A stretch of DNA of 60,612 nt, taken from Chloroflexota bacterium. Its GTDB lineage: Bacteria; Chloroflexota; UBA6077; FW602-bin22. This document shows, piece by piece, positions 9,350 to 17,424 of this stretch; the first letter of the stretch is position 1, and each line of letters opens with the position of its first letter. The stretch lies in contig VGOZ01000006.1 in the NCBI GenBank assembly GCA_016875715.1, positions 1 to 60,612 on the forward strand. The letters are read 5' to 3'. Both the position numbers and the translations under genes were made by a program. The notes below the pieces were generated by a model. That model saw only the letters and a program-made list of their open reading frames with translations. It was not told the DNA's origin and ran no database searches.

Positions 9350-10414
9350 ATGGATATCGAAAAATTGCACATGGACGACGCAAGTCGGAGACGGGCGCGG
9401 GTGGTATGGACGCCGGCGTACGAACTCGTCGTCAGCCTCGACGCCGTCTGCCATCCCAGGCTCCACCGCGACTTCGATTTCGAACCGAGCCTCGGCAGGC
9501 GCGCCCGACAGGCTCTGGGCCCGGAGATTCACGATGAGGCGCTGCGCGCGGCCGACCGGATCGAGCAATTCGAGGGAGGATGGCTCCTGACTCTGGTCGA
9601 CGCCTGTCCCGGCGACGGCAGCGCGGATAGCTTCCTGGCCTGGCTGGCGAGCGCGCCGGTGGGCGAACTCTACGAACACCTGGCACGGGCCGCGCCCGAC
9701 AATGGCGAGCCGCTGCCGCGCGATCTGGGCGCGGTGCGCGCGTCGTGGCTGCGCTGGCTGCGGCCGTGGAACGAAGGCTACTTCCACCACCTCGACCCCA
9801 CCCTGCTGGATTTGCTGGCCGCCCGCGCGGAAGACGCGCGTCAGGCTGCGGAGGCGCTCGGCGTCGACGCCCTCATCGATCGCTTCGCTACTGGCCTCAC
9901 GTTCGAACCGGGAACGTTCGACGTGGTGGGCGCGCGGCTTGTCCCGCAGGTGCATATGGCCCCGTTCCACCTGGTCGAGCGGGAGCACGGCGAGATCGTA
10001 ATCCTGTACGCGATCGACCTGCCGACGGGGTCATCGGACGACCCACCGCGCTCACTCATTCGCCTGCTCCGTGCCTTGAACGATCCGAGTCGGCTCCGCA
10101 TCCTGCGCATCCTGAGCGAAGGGCCACGGAACCTCGGCGACCTCGCGCGGGAGACCGGTCTTGCGCTCAGCACGGTTCACCACCACGTGCTCGCGGTGAG
10201 GGTCGCCGGCCTCTTGCGGAATCACGCCGATGGGAGCTCGCTCAAGCGGTACAGCCTGCGCGGCGAAGCGATCGATCGGGTCACGGAGATGCTGCGCGAG
10301 TACCTCAGTCGGCCGATCGGGCCGATCGACGGGGCAGGAGCAGCAAAGAATCTCACAGAAGCGCGCGATCGTGTGTCTCAGAAGAGAAGCACACGGAGAG
10401 GAGGACGACGATGA
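9350..10414 (+). CDS. ArsR-type winged-helix regulator with a long N-terminal domain
   Basis: 354 aa. The C-terminal part (about residues 230-310) is an ArsR/HTH_20-type winged helix: RALNDPSRLRILRILSEGPRNLGDLARETGLALSTVHHHV, with recognition helix and wing. The first 220 residues form a separate alpha/beta domain like that of DUF5937-type regulators, which probably senses a ligand. No metal-binding CxC of classical ArsR is present. The gene overlaps the following 69-aa gene (ATGA), and lies 120 bases after sufU. It may regulate itself and the small gene, or the suf genes; nothing in the sequence decides this. Confidence 0.75.
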   Translation: MDIEKLHMDDASRRRARVVWTPAYELVVSLDAVCHPRLHRDFDFEPSLGRRARQALGPEIHDEALRAADRIEQFEGGWLLTLVDACPGDGSADSFLAWLASAPVGELYEHLARAAPDNGEPLPRDLGAVRASWLRWLRPWNEGYFHHLDPTLLDLLAARAEDARQAAEALGVDALIDRFATGLTFEPGTFDVVGARLVPQVHMAPFHLVEREHGEIVILYAIDLPTGSSDDPPRSLIRLLRALNDPSRLRILRILSEGPRNLGDLARETGLALSTVHHHVLAVRVAGLLRNHADGSSLKRYSLRGEAIDRVTEMLREYLSRPIGPIDGAGAAKNLTEARDRVSQKRSTRRGGRR

Positions 10415-10620
10415 ACGACACCTGGTACCACCTGGCCCACGAGGCAACACGCCGCTCGTCGGAGATCCTCCGAGCGGCGGCGGTCGCTCGCGCGGCGCGC
10501 GAGCCTGGCGCGCCCGGTCTGCGTGCGACGCTCGCCGACGCGTTCGTGGCTCTGGCGGCGCGCCTCGACGCCCGGTGCGGGTCATCTGCCGCGAGACCTC
10601 CCGTGGCACGATACGCGTGA
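10411..10620 (+). CDS. Small hypothetical protein, translationally coupled
   Basis: 69 aa, Ala/Arg-rich, predicted mostly helical, with no recognised domain. Support for a real gene is the AGGAGG site six to eight bases before the ATG, the four-base ATGA overlap with the regulator upstream, and the terminator hairpin directly after its stop. Its role is unknown; coupling suggests that it acts with the ArsR-like regulator. Confidence 0.55.
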   Translation: MNDTWYHLAHEATRRSSEILRAAAVARAAREPGAPGLRATLADAFVALAARLDARCGSSAARPPVARYA

Positions 10621-10629
10621 CGACGATAA

Positions 10630-10658
10630 GGGTTGCCCCGATTGTCACGGGGCAACCC
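10630..10658 (+). terminator. Intrinsic terminator-like hairpin
   Basis: Arms GGGTTGCCCCG (10630-10640) and CGGGGCAACCC (10648-10658) form a perfect 11-bp stem with a seven-base loop, starting ten bases after the small gene's stop. A short pyrimidine-rich tail (CTTCGTT) follows. It separates this transcript from the beta-helix lipoprotein gene at 10679. Confidence 0.65.
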
Positions 10659-10678
10659 CTTCGTTATGGTGACTCCCG

Positions 10679-12397
10679 GTGTTCCGAGTCCTTCTTTTCG
10701 TCTGTGGTCTTTTGCTCTTCGGTTGCGAGGCACCCGAACTCCTGCCAATAGGAGGCCCCCGCCCGAAGGCGACCGTTCCCACGAACCTGACCGCCGGCGC
10801 GGCCCGAGGGGATGGGGAGACCTACTACGTTTCGACCAACGGCGATGACAATGCCTCCGGCCTCGCCCCGGACGCGGCGTGGGGATCGCTCGATCGGATC
10901 AACGGCACGACCTTCGGCCCGGGCGACCGTATCCTTCTGGAAGGAGGAGCAACGTTCCGCGGCAACCTGGAGATCGTGCCCGAGCGTTTTCGTGGGACTG
11001 CTGATCGGCCCATCTTGATCGGGTCGTCGGACGGCCGCCCGGTCGAGATCGTGAGCGACGCCAGGCCGGCGGTGCAGATCGAGAGCGTCTCCGGTCTGAC
11101 GATCGAGCGGTTGCGACTGATTGGGAACGCTCCGTCCTGCGACGGATCTGGCTTCGACGGCGCCCACGGGATCAACCTCCTGTACGAGCGGGGGCAACGC
11201 TACGCCGCGATCACCCTGAGTCAGATCGACATCAGCGGCTACTGCGTCGGTGTCGTGGCGCGGATTGCGCGACCCTCTCGCCTCGACGGCCTCCACCTGA
11301 CCGAAGTGCGCGCGACTGACAATCGTGCCGCGGGCATCGTCCTTCTGGGCGATGAACCCGATCCAGATGGCTCGCTCCACCTGGTCGATGTGCGGATCGT
11401 GGGCGGCCGTGCGGCGGGAAGTCCCGGCGTACCGCGCGCCGAATCGGGCGCGAAATTCAGCGGCAGCGGCGTCTTCATCGCGATGGCCCAGGGCGTGCGC
11501 GTCGAGCGCATCACGGTTGCGGACAACGGCGGACAGAACAGTTGCATCGATGCGGGCGTCAGCGGCGGCGGCACGAGCGGCATCGCGATCGACGGTATCG
11601 ACATCGAGATCCGCGGCGCAGAAGTGATCGGCCAGCGGGTCGCGCCCGACTGCCCGTGGCAGGGCGGCGGCATCACCGTCAGCGGTCGGACGCTGGTCGT
11701 CGAGCGCAACTACACCCATCGGAACGATGGACCGGGTATCACGATCGACAACGCCGAATCGGGTCGCCGCGCGACAGTGCAGCGCAACGTCAGCCTGAAC
11801 GACGCGCGTCGCTCCAGTTCGGATGGGGGCATCCGGCTCGGCGGCGGCCAGGGCGACTACCAGATCCACCACAACACGGTATTCGTGGCGCGGGGACCGG
11901 CCCTCGTTGCTCAGGGCGAGGCGAGCGCGGGTATCCCGCGCGAGGTGTCGGTCCGGAACAATCTGTTCGGCGTCGGCGAGGGCCCCCTGCTGCTGGTCGA
12001 TCCCACCTCGATCGAAGCCCCCGTGTTCCACGGCAACCACTACTTCGACGCGACCGATCGCTACCTGATCGCGTGGGGGCACGAAGGATTCGAGGGAATC
12101 GCCCGGTTCGTGGAGGGCGCAGATCAGGAACGTTTCGGCGGGCAGATCCTGGCCGAGACGGGAAATCCGCACCTGTGCGGTACGCAGATCGTCTCCTTCG
12201 CCGATCCGGATATCTCGGCGATAGCCGTGGCGGTTCGCCCCGGGCCCGGCTCGCCACTCCGCGATACGGGGATCAATCTCGCGTCGGTCCAGGGGGCACG
12301 CCTGGCGCCCACCGACTTCTCGGGCACGACGGTGCCGGCGGGACGAGGACCGGATCGCGGCGCGATCGAACACCCCGGCGGTCTGGATGGTTGCTGA
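10679..12397 (+). CDS. Secreted right-handed parallel beta-helix lipoprotein
   Basis: 572 aa. The N-terminus is a lipoprotein signal (FVCGLLLFGC, lipid-modified Cys16). YYVSTNGDDNASG then marks the usual entry to a pectate-lyase-like right-handed beta-helix, with Asn-rich turns (NRAAGI, RNDGPGI, NNLFG) over about residues 50-500. Such proteins bind or cleave extracellular acidic polysaccharides. No lyase catalytic triad could be picked out, so binding, lyase or hydrolase activity is open. Six or more Cys residues suggest disulfides. The start is a GTG soon after the terminator. It is convergent with the lyase gene downstream (13 bases between stops). Confidence 0.75.
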   Translation: MFRVLLFVCGLLLFGCEAPELLPIGGPRPKATVPTNLTAGAARGDGETYYVSTNGDDNASGLAPDAAWGSLDRINGTTFGPGDRILLEGGATFRGNLEIVPERFRGTADRPILIGSSDGRPVEIVSDARPAVQIESVSGLTIERLRLIGNAPSCDGSGFDGAHGINLLYERGQRYAAITLSQIDISGYCVGVVARIARPSRLDGLHLTEVRATDNRAAGIVLLGDEPDPDGSLHLVDVRIVGGRAAGSPGVPRAESGAKFSGSGVFIAMAQGVRVERITVADNGGQNSCIDAGVSGGGTSGIAIDGIDIEIRGAEVIGQRVAPDCPWQGGGITVSGRTLVVERNYTHRNDGPGITIDNAESGRRATVQRNVSLNDARRSSSDGGIRLGGGQGDYQIHHNTVFVARGPALVAQGEASAGIPREVSVRNNLFGVGEGPLLLVDPTSIEAPVFHGNHYFDATDRYLIAWGHEGFEGIARFVEGADQERFGGQILAETGNPHLCGTQIVSFADPDISAIAVAVRPGPGSPLRDTGINLASVQGARLAPTDFSGTTVPAGRGPDRGAIEHPGGLDGC

Positions 12398-12410
12398 ATC
12401 GCCGAGTCCC

Positions 12411-13772
12411 TTACGGCTTCTCGTTCGCGACGGCGCGGGCGAACCATGCCGCCTCACCGAGGTACGCCGCGGGATCGAGGAGACCGGCAATCGCGGCCTC
12501 GTCCAGCACGGCGCGGACGCGGGTGTCAGCAGCGAGGGCGTCAGCGAACCGCTGGCCGGTAGCGTGCGCGTGCATCGCCACCTCATACACCACTTCGTGC
12601 GCTTCCTGGCGGCCGAGGTGCTCCGCCAGACGCAACATGACCGCCTCGGACAGAATGGAGCCGCCGGTGAGGTCTAGGTTGCGTCGCATCCGTTCGGGAT
12701 AGACGACCAGGCCATCGAGAACGCGGCCGGTGTAATGGAGCGCGGCAGCGGTGAGATGGAACAGGCGGGGAAGCCACTCCCACTCGGCCTGCCAGGCGCC
12801 CATATCCCGCTCGTGCTCCACCACCATACCGTGCAGCGCGGTGGTCACCTCGCTTCGCGTGAGGCGGGAGAGTCCGTCGATCAACTCGCAGATCATCGGG
12901 TTCCGCTTGTGCGGCATGGTCGAAGAACCGACCTTCCCCTCGTTCCAAGGCTCCTCGACCTCGGCGACCTCGGTCTTCTGAAGGAGGATCACCTCGCGGG
13001 CGATCTTGCCGCAGGTAGCGCCGTAGAGGCCGAGACAGAACGCCATCTCGGCCAGCCCGTCCCGCGCCGTATGCCAGGCGATGGGCGGGCGGCCGAGGCC
13101 GAGGATCGCGCAGTACCGAGCATGGACCTCGCGTGCGTGGGGACCGAAGCCCGCCAGCGTGCCGACGGCTCCGGCGAGCTGGCCGACGAAAACGCGCGGA
13201 AGCGATACCGCGAGTCGCGCTTCGTGACGCCGCCACTCCGCGAGCCAGATAGCGACCTTGAATCCGAAGGTGATGGGCAGGGCATGCTGCCCGTGCGTGC
13301 GCCCGGCCATGGGTGTATCGGCGTGAGCCGCGGCGAGGCGAGCGAGCGTCGTATCGATGCGCGCGGCGCTCGCACGGATAACCATGGTGGCGCGGACAAC
13401 CTGGAGGATCGCGCCGGTATCCATGATGTCCTGCGTGGTGGCGCCCCAGTGGACGAAGCGGCCGGCGCCCGGGAACTCACTATCCGCAACGCGGGAGAGT
13501 TCGCGCACCATCGGCACGATCGGGTGGAAGGTGCGGTCGATGCCGGATCGCACCGCGTCGAAGTCAATGCGATCCGCTCGAGCCGCCCGCCGGATCGCCG
13601 TGGCGGCCTCCGGCGGCACCATGCCCACCGCCGCCTCGGCTTCCGCCAGCGCGGCCTCGGCATCGAGCCAACCCTGGAGCATCGCCCGATCGGAGAAGAG
13701 TTCGCGCATCTCCGCGGTCGAGTACTGGTCTCCGAAGAAGAGCGAGTCGACGATGTGGCTGGATGACATCAT
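12411..13772 (-). CDS. Fumarase/aspartase-superfamily lyase (PurB/PcaB-like)
   Basis: 453 aa. The superfamily signature GSSTMPHKRNP is at about residues 283-293, the Thr-His active-site region at RTHGQHALP and the first conserved region at HWGATTQD. The closest subgroups are adenylosuccinate lyase and 3-carboxy-cis,cis-muconate cycloisomerase; the short MSSSHIVDSLFFG start and the TTQDIMDTG segment favour the cycloisomerase-like branch. Adjacent genes give no aromatic or purine context. The ATG at 13772 overlaps the sensor kinase stop by four bases (ATGATG context), so it is the third gene of the phoB-phoR transcript, which is unusual company for a lyase. Confidence 0.8.
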   Translation of the reverse strand: MMSSSHIVDSLFFGDQYSTAEMRELFSDRAMLQGWLDAEAALAEAEAAVGMVPPEAATAIRRAARADRIDFDAVRSGIDRTFHPIVPMVRELSRVADSEFPGAGRFVHWGATTQDIMDTGAILQVVRATMVIRASAARIDTTLARLAAAHADTPMAGRTHGQHALPITFGFKVAIWLAEWRRHEARLAVSLPRVFVGQLAGAVGTLAGFGPHAREVHARYCAILGLGRPPIAWHTARDGLAEMAFCLGLYGATCGKIAREVILLQKTEVAEVEEPWNEGKVGSSTMPHKRNPMICELIDGLSRLTRSEVTTALHGMVVEHERDMGAWQAEWEWLPRLFHLTAAALHYTGRVLDGLVVYPERMRRNLDLTGGSILSEAVMLRLAEHLGRQEAHEVVYEVAMHAHATGQRFADALAADTRVRAVLDEAAIAGLLDPAAYLGEAAWFARAVANEKP

Positions 13773-15184
13773 GTGACCGCGATCGGCGGCGTTCTGCTCT
13801 CGGCGTGCTCGCGAGCGGGAACGTCGATCCAGAACGTGGAGCCCTCGCCAACTGCGCTGCGCACGCCCACTGTGCCCCCATGCGCCTGGGCGACGTGCTT
13901 CACGATCGCCAGGCCAAGCCCCGTGCCGCTGGAGGACCGAGAGCGATCGGCCTTGTAGAAACGCTCCCAGATCCGAGGGAGGTCCGCCGCGGCGATGCCG
14001 CATCCCGAATCCTCGACAGAGAATCGGATCATCGATGGTTTCTCTCCCGACGCGCTTGCCGCGGAGACCACGACGCGGCCCCCGGGCTCGGTGAACTTGA
14101 GTGCATTGTGGATGAGATTGACGAGCGCTCCCTCAAGGCGCGTGGTGTCGACACGCACCTCTGGCAGGTTGGGAGTCGGCGCGACACGGAGGTCGATCCC
14201 GGCGCGCACGGCTTGCTGCGCGAGCCGGTGGACGGCGCTCGCCACGAGCGATTCGGGCGGCCGCGGGGCAAAGACCATCTGCGCGCGTCCCGACTCGATC
14301 CGGGCGAGATCGAGGATCTCCTGCACCATCTGGGCGAGTTGGTCGACTTCGACGTGCATCCGCGCCAGGAAGTCGCGAGCTGCGGTCGGGTCCTCGAAAG
14401 CGCCTTCCTCCAGCGTCTCGACCAGCGCTTTCAACGAGGCGATCGGCGTCTTCAGTTCGTGGGAGACATTGGTGGCGAAGTCGCGTCGGATCGTCTCGGC
14501 GCGACGCACATCCGTGATGTCGCGGACGATGAGAAGGGCCGACCCTCCCCCAGTCATCGGTGCGGCGGAGATCATCAACTCGCGGCCGCTCGAACTGAGG
14601 CGCACCGGCTCGGCGCGCCCGATGCGCTGTACCGCGGCCTGGCGCACCACTTCAAACACCTCGTGATCGTGCACGACCTCGATCAGGTACTGCCCGGGCG
14701 CGGGCGTAGCATCGAGGAGCGAGGCGGCGGCCCGGTTCATCAGGATCACCTCTAGGTGCAAACCGACCACGATGACCCCGTCGTCCATCACCATGAGGAT
14801 CGCTTGAAGGCGGTCGCGATCGACCTGAAGCGCGGCGATCTGCCGCGCCGAGCGCTCCATCGAATCGTGGAGTGCTGACGCCAGATCGCTGACCTCGCGA
14901 TCGGACCCCTCGAGATGGATCGCCCGCCCCTCCGCCCGTCCGAACGCCCGTGCGATCGCAGCGAGACGGTCGATCTCAGTCGCGGTTCGCCGCCCATAGC
15001 GCCAGATCGCGCCGCCTCCGACGATGGCGGCACCGAGCGCGATCACGACGGCGGCGCCGGCACCTGCTTCCGGGTAGGCGCGCCCGAGGAGGATTGCCAG
15101 GATCGTGCCGGCAGCGATCGCGATCGCCGTCGCCGCGGCCAGACGCGACGCCAGGGCGAACCGAATCCCGACCTGTCGTGCCAC
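13769..15184 (-). CDS. phoR: Phosphate-regulon sensor histidine kinase PhoR
   Basis: 471 aa membrane kinase. Two hydrophobic segments (about residues 10-33 and 42-60) with almost no loop between them, a HAMP-like linker, a PAS domain (about 120-225), HisKA with the phospho-accepting His242 in NVSHELKTP, and a HATPase_c domain with N, G1 and G2 boxes (NLIHNALKF, DSGCGI, GTGLGLAIV). The lack of an extracellular sensor fits PhoR, which senses through PstSCAB-PhoU. The start is taken as the GTG at 15184, two bases after the phoB stop. Upstream phoB and divergent pst genes make the assignment firm. Confidence 0.9.
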   Translation of the reverse strand: MARQVGIRFALASRLAAATAIAIAAGTILAILLGRAYPEAGAGAAVVIALGAAIVGGGAIWRYGRRTATEIDRLAAIARAFGRAEGRAIHLEGSDREVSDLASALHDSMERSARQIAALQVDRDRLQAILMVMDDGVIVVGLHLEVILMNRAAASLLDATPAPGQYLIEVVHDHEVFEVVRQAAVQRIGRAEPVRLSSSGRELMISAAPMTGGGSALLIVRDITDVRRAETIRRDFATNVSHELKTPIASLKALVETLEEGAFEDPTAARDFLARMHVEVDQLAQMVQEILDLARIESGRAQMVFAPRPPESLVASAVHRLAQQAVRAGIDLRVAPTPNLPEVRVDTTRLEGALVNLIHNALKFTEPGGRVVVSAASASGEKPSMIRFSVEDSGCGIAAADLPRIWERFYKADRSRSSSGTGLGLAIVKHVAQAHGGTVGVRSAVGEGSTFWIDVPAREHAESRTPPIAVT

Positions 15185-15185
15185 G

Positions 15186-15887
15186 TCAGTCGACCATGCG
15201 GTAGCCAACGCCCCGAATCGTCTGAATGATGCGCGGCGCACCCGGTGTCTGCTCAATGTGCTCGCGAATCCAGCGGACATGGACGTCCACAGTGCGAGTA
15301 TCCCCGGTATAGGGGTAGCCCCACACGCGTTCGAGCAGTTGCTCCCGAGTGAAGACCTGTCCCCGGTTGGTGGCGAGGAACAGGAGCAGCGCGAATTCCT
15401 TCGGTTTGAAGTGGACGGGGACTCCATCCCGGCGCACGGTCCGCGTGCGAGGATCGATCTCGATCGGACCGACGACCACCAGTTGCTCGGGTTGTGGTGC
15501 GAGCTTCTCGGCGGTCGCCCCCACGCGAGCGCTGCGACGCACCTGCGCTTTCACGCGGGCGAGCAACTCCCGCATACTGAACGGCTTGGTGATGTAGTCG
15601 TCGGCGCCGATCTCCAGGCCGACCACTTTGTCAATCTCCGCGTCGCGCGCGGTCAGGAGCAGAATCGGCGCTGGTGAGAACCTGCGGATCGCGCGACACG
15701 CCTCAAGGCCATCCATGCGTGGCAGCATGACGTCGAGGACGATGACATCCGGTCGATGCGCGCGTGCCTGGTCTACCGCGGCAACCCCATCCCGCGCGAC
15801 AAGGACATCGTGCCCGTCGCGGCGGAGGTTGTAGTCGAGCGTGGCGATCAGCGTCGGCTCGTCGTCCACGATGAGGACACGCGCCAT
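15186..15887 (-). CDS. phoB: Phosphate-regulon response regulator PhoB/PhoP
   Basis: 233 aa OmpR/PhoB-family regulator. The receiver domain has the acidic pair D8-D9, phospho-acceptor Asp52 (VLDVMLP), Thr79 and Lys101. The C-terminal winged helix contains the RTVDVHVRWIREHIE recognition helix and the GVGYRMVD end. It should bind the direct repeats at 16153-16192 and switch on pst under phosphate starvation. The ATG at 15887 has no ribosome site, but a TATGAT box lies six bases upstream, suggesting a leaderless transcript. Confidence 0.93.
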   Translation of the reverse strand: MARVLIVDDEPTLIATLDYNLRRDGHDVLVARDGVAAVDQARAHRPDVIVLDVMLPRMDGLEACRAIRRFSPAPILLLTARDAEIDKVVGLEIGADDYITKPFSMRELLARVKAQVRRSARVGATAEKLAPQPEQLVVVGPIEIDPRTRTVRRDGVPVHFKPKEFALLLFLATNRGQVFTREQLLERVWGYPYTGDTRTVDVHVRWIREHIEQTPGAPRIIQTIRGVGYRMVD

Positions 15888-16152
15888 CTACATATCATAG
15901 GCAGCCAACAGCTTCGCGCCATTCGCACGAGGGAACCGCCGGCGTGCGGCGTGCGTCCGATGGATCTGTGCTGTCTTTCATGGGCAGCGCGATCGGGTGC
16001 GACGCGGCGAACAGTCCGGCTATGACGGTCGTTGGCCGACGACGCTGAGCGCGTCGCACCGTCCGCACTCGCGTGTGCGGCGCAAGTGAAGGCGGCGATG
16101 CGAGCCGGTCAGAGGGCTCCAGAACCGTCTCACCCCGGTGAGCAGCGCGCAC
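15888..16152. other. phoB-pstS intergenic region with a long inverted repeat
   Basis: About 265 bases without a gene between the divergent phoB and the Pho box. It holds a perfect 11-bp inverted repeat, GGTGCGACGCG at 15996-16006 and CGCGTCGCACC at 16050-16060, with a 43-base loop, which could form an RNA hairpin on either strand or act as a spaced protein site. No open frame here has a ribosome site. Confidence 0.5.
15894..15899 (-). promoter_or_regulatory. Minus-10 box of phoB, probably leaderless
   Basis: Read on the minus strand this is TATGAT, six bases before the phoB ATG. No convincing -35 box is seen 17 bases upstream, as often in activated promoters. Transcription would start at or next to the start codon, in agreement with the missing ribosome site. 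Confidence 0.4.
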
Positions 16153-16192
16153 CTTAACCGTGGATTCACCAGACGTTAAACGGTCGTTTACA
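16153..16192 (+). promoter_or_regulatory. Pho box: four 7-mer direct repeats at 11-bp spacing
   Basis: CTTAACC (16153), ATTCACC (16164), GTTAAAC (16175) and GTTTACA (16186) are each exactly 11 bp apart and share TT at positions 2-3 and A at position 5. This is the geometry of PhoB/PhoP sites, with a sequence between the Bacillus TTAACA and actinobacterial GTTCACC consensus. The last repeat lies about nine bases before a TAGCCT -10-like element (16202), and the pstS ATG is 36 bases downstream. It is the likely target of the adjacent PhoB. Confidence 0.72.
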
Positions 16193-16227
16193 ACCGCTGA
16201 CTAGCCTTTGCGCGACTCCGGAGAGAG

Positions 16228-17424
16228 ATGGAACGCGCGAGTTTTCGAGCCGCGTCCCGGCGGCGATTCCTGACGGTTCTGTGTTTCGGTGCGGCGGGCG
16301 CCGCCTTGGCCGCGTGCGCAGCACCGACGCCGACGGCAACTCCCGCGAAACAACACGCGGCACCGGTCGTTCCGCCGGCACCAGCGGCACCAGGGGCCCG
16401 CCCCACGGGGGTTGGCCTCATCACTGCGAAGTACCAGGGCGAGGCGGCGGTGCTCGATGGTGCCGGCGCGACGTTCCCGGCTGTTCTGTATTCGAAGTGG
16501 TACGACGAGTACTTCAAGCTCACGGGCGTGAAGGTCAACTACCAGTCGATTGGCTCGGGTGGCGGCATCAAAGGTATCTCCGATCAGACGGTGGACTTCG
16601 GCGCCACCGACGGGCCGATGACCGACGAGCAGATGAAAGCGGCCAGGGGCGGCGAGATCTTGCACATACCTATGGCGCTCGGCGCAGTGGTTCCCACCTA
16701 CAACATCCCCGAACTCAAGACACCGATGAAGCTCACTTCAGACACCCTGGCAGGGATCTTTCTGGGTGACATCACCATGTGGAACGATGCGAGGCTCGTG
16801 GCCGACAACCCGGATCTCGCCGCTGTCAACAAGGACATCACGACCGTCCACCGCTCCGACGGTTCGGGGACGACCTTCGTCTTCGTCGACTACCTCAGTG
16901 CGGTGAGCAAGACCTGGAAGGACAGGATCGGCGTTGCCACCTCGGTGAACTGGCCCCATGGCCTTGGCGCGAAAGGGAACGAGGGCGTGGCAGGCGAGGT
17001 GAAGAGCAATCTCTACTCGATCGGCTACGTCGAGTACGTCTACGCGGCGAAGAACAGACTGGGATTCGCCTGGATGCAGAACCAGTCCGGCGCCTTCATC
17101 GAGCCGACGCTGGAGTCGGTCAGTGCGGCCGCGGCCGGTGCAGCGGCGAACATCGCGCCCGACCTGCGCGCCTCGATCGTCAACGCGCCCGGTCCGCGTG
17201 CCTACCCGATCTCCGGGTTCACCTGGTTGCTCGCGTACCGAACGATGAAGGACCTCGCCAGGGCTCAGGCGCTCACCAGGGTAATGTGGTGGTCGATCCA
17301 CGATGGCCAGAAGTTCGCCGGCGATCTCGGTTACGTGCCGATCCCGGATCCTATCGTCGAGAAGGCAGCCGACAAGATTCTGTCCATCCACGTGAACGAT
17401 AGGCGGGCGTTCCCGCACTCGTGA
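16228..17424 (+). CDS. pstS: Phosphate ABC transporter substrate-binding lipoprotein PstS
   Basis: 398 aa. An Arg-rich start with a Tat-like RRRFL, a hydrophobic segment and a lipobox (LAAC, Cys30), then a Pro/Ala-rich linker of about 40 residues, place it outside the membrane. Phosphate-binding segments are visible: GAGATFPAVLY near the N-terminus, YQSIGSGGGIKGI, DFGATDGPM, and HRSDGSGTTFVF. It captures inorganic phosphate for PstCAB. A GGAGAGAG site precedes the ATG directly. Its stop overlaps the pstC GTG by four bases. Regulation by the Pho box just upstream is expected. Confidence 0.95.
   Translation: MERASFRAASRRRFLTVLCFGAAGAALAACAAPTPTATPAKQHAAPVVPPAPAAPGARPTGVGLITAKYQGEAAVLDGAGATFPAVLYSKWYDEYFKLTGVKVNYQSIGSGGGIKGISDQTVDFGATDGPMTDEQMKAARGGEILHIPMALGAVVPTYNIPELKTPMKLTSDTLAGIFLGDITMWNDARLVADNPDLAAVNKDITTVHRSDGSGTTFVFVDYLSAVSKTWKDRIGVATSVNWPHGLGAKGNEGVAGEVKSNLYSIGYVEYVYAAKNRLGFAWMQNQSGAFIEPTLESVSAAAAGAAANIAPDLRASIVNAPGPRAYPISGFTWLLAYRTMKDLARAQALTRVMWWSIHDGQKFAGDLGYVPIPDPIVEKAADKILSIHVNDRRAFPHS

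Noticed and set aside
10664-12586. Very long open frame antisense to the beta-helix gene
   Set aside because: Long antisense frames are expected at this GC content; the sense strand has signal peptide, repeats and codon bias. The same holds for antisense frames at 3200-4267, 25852-27156 and 51620-53005.
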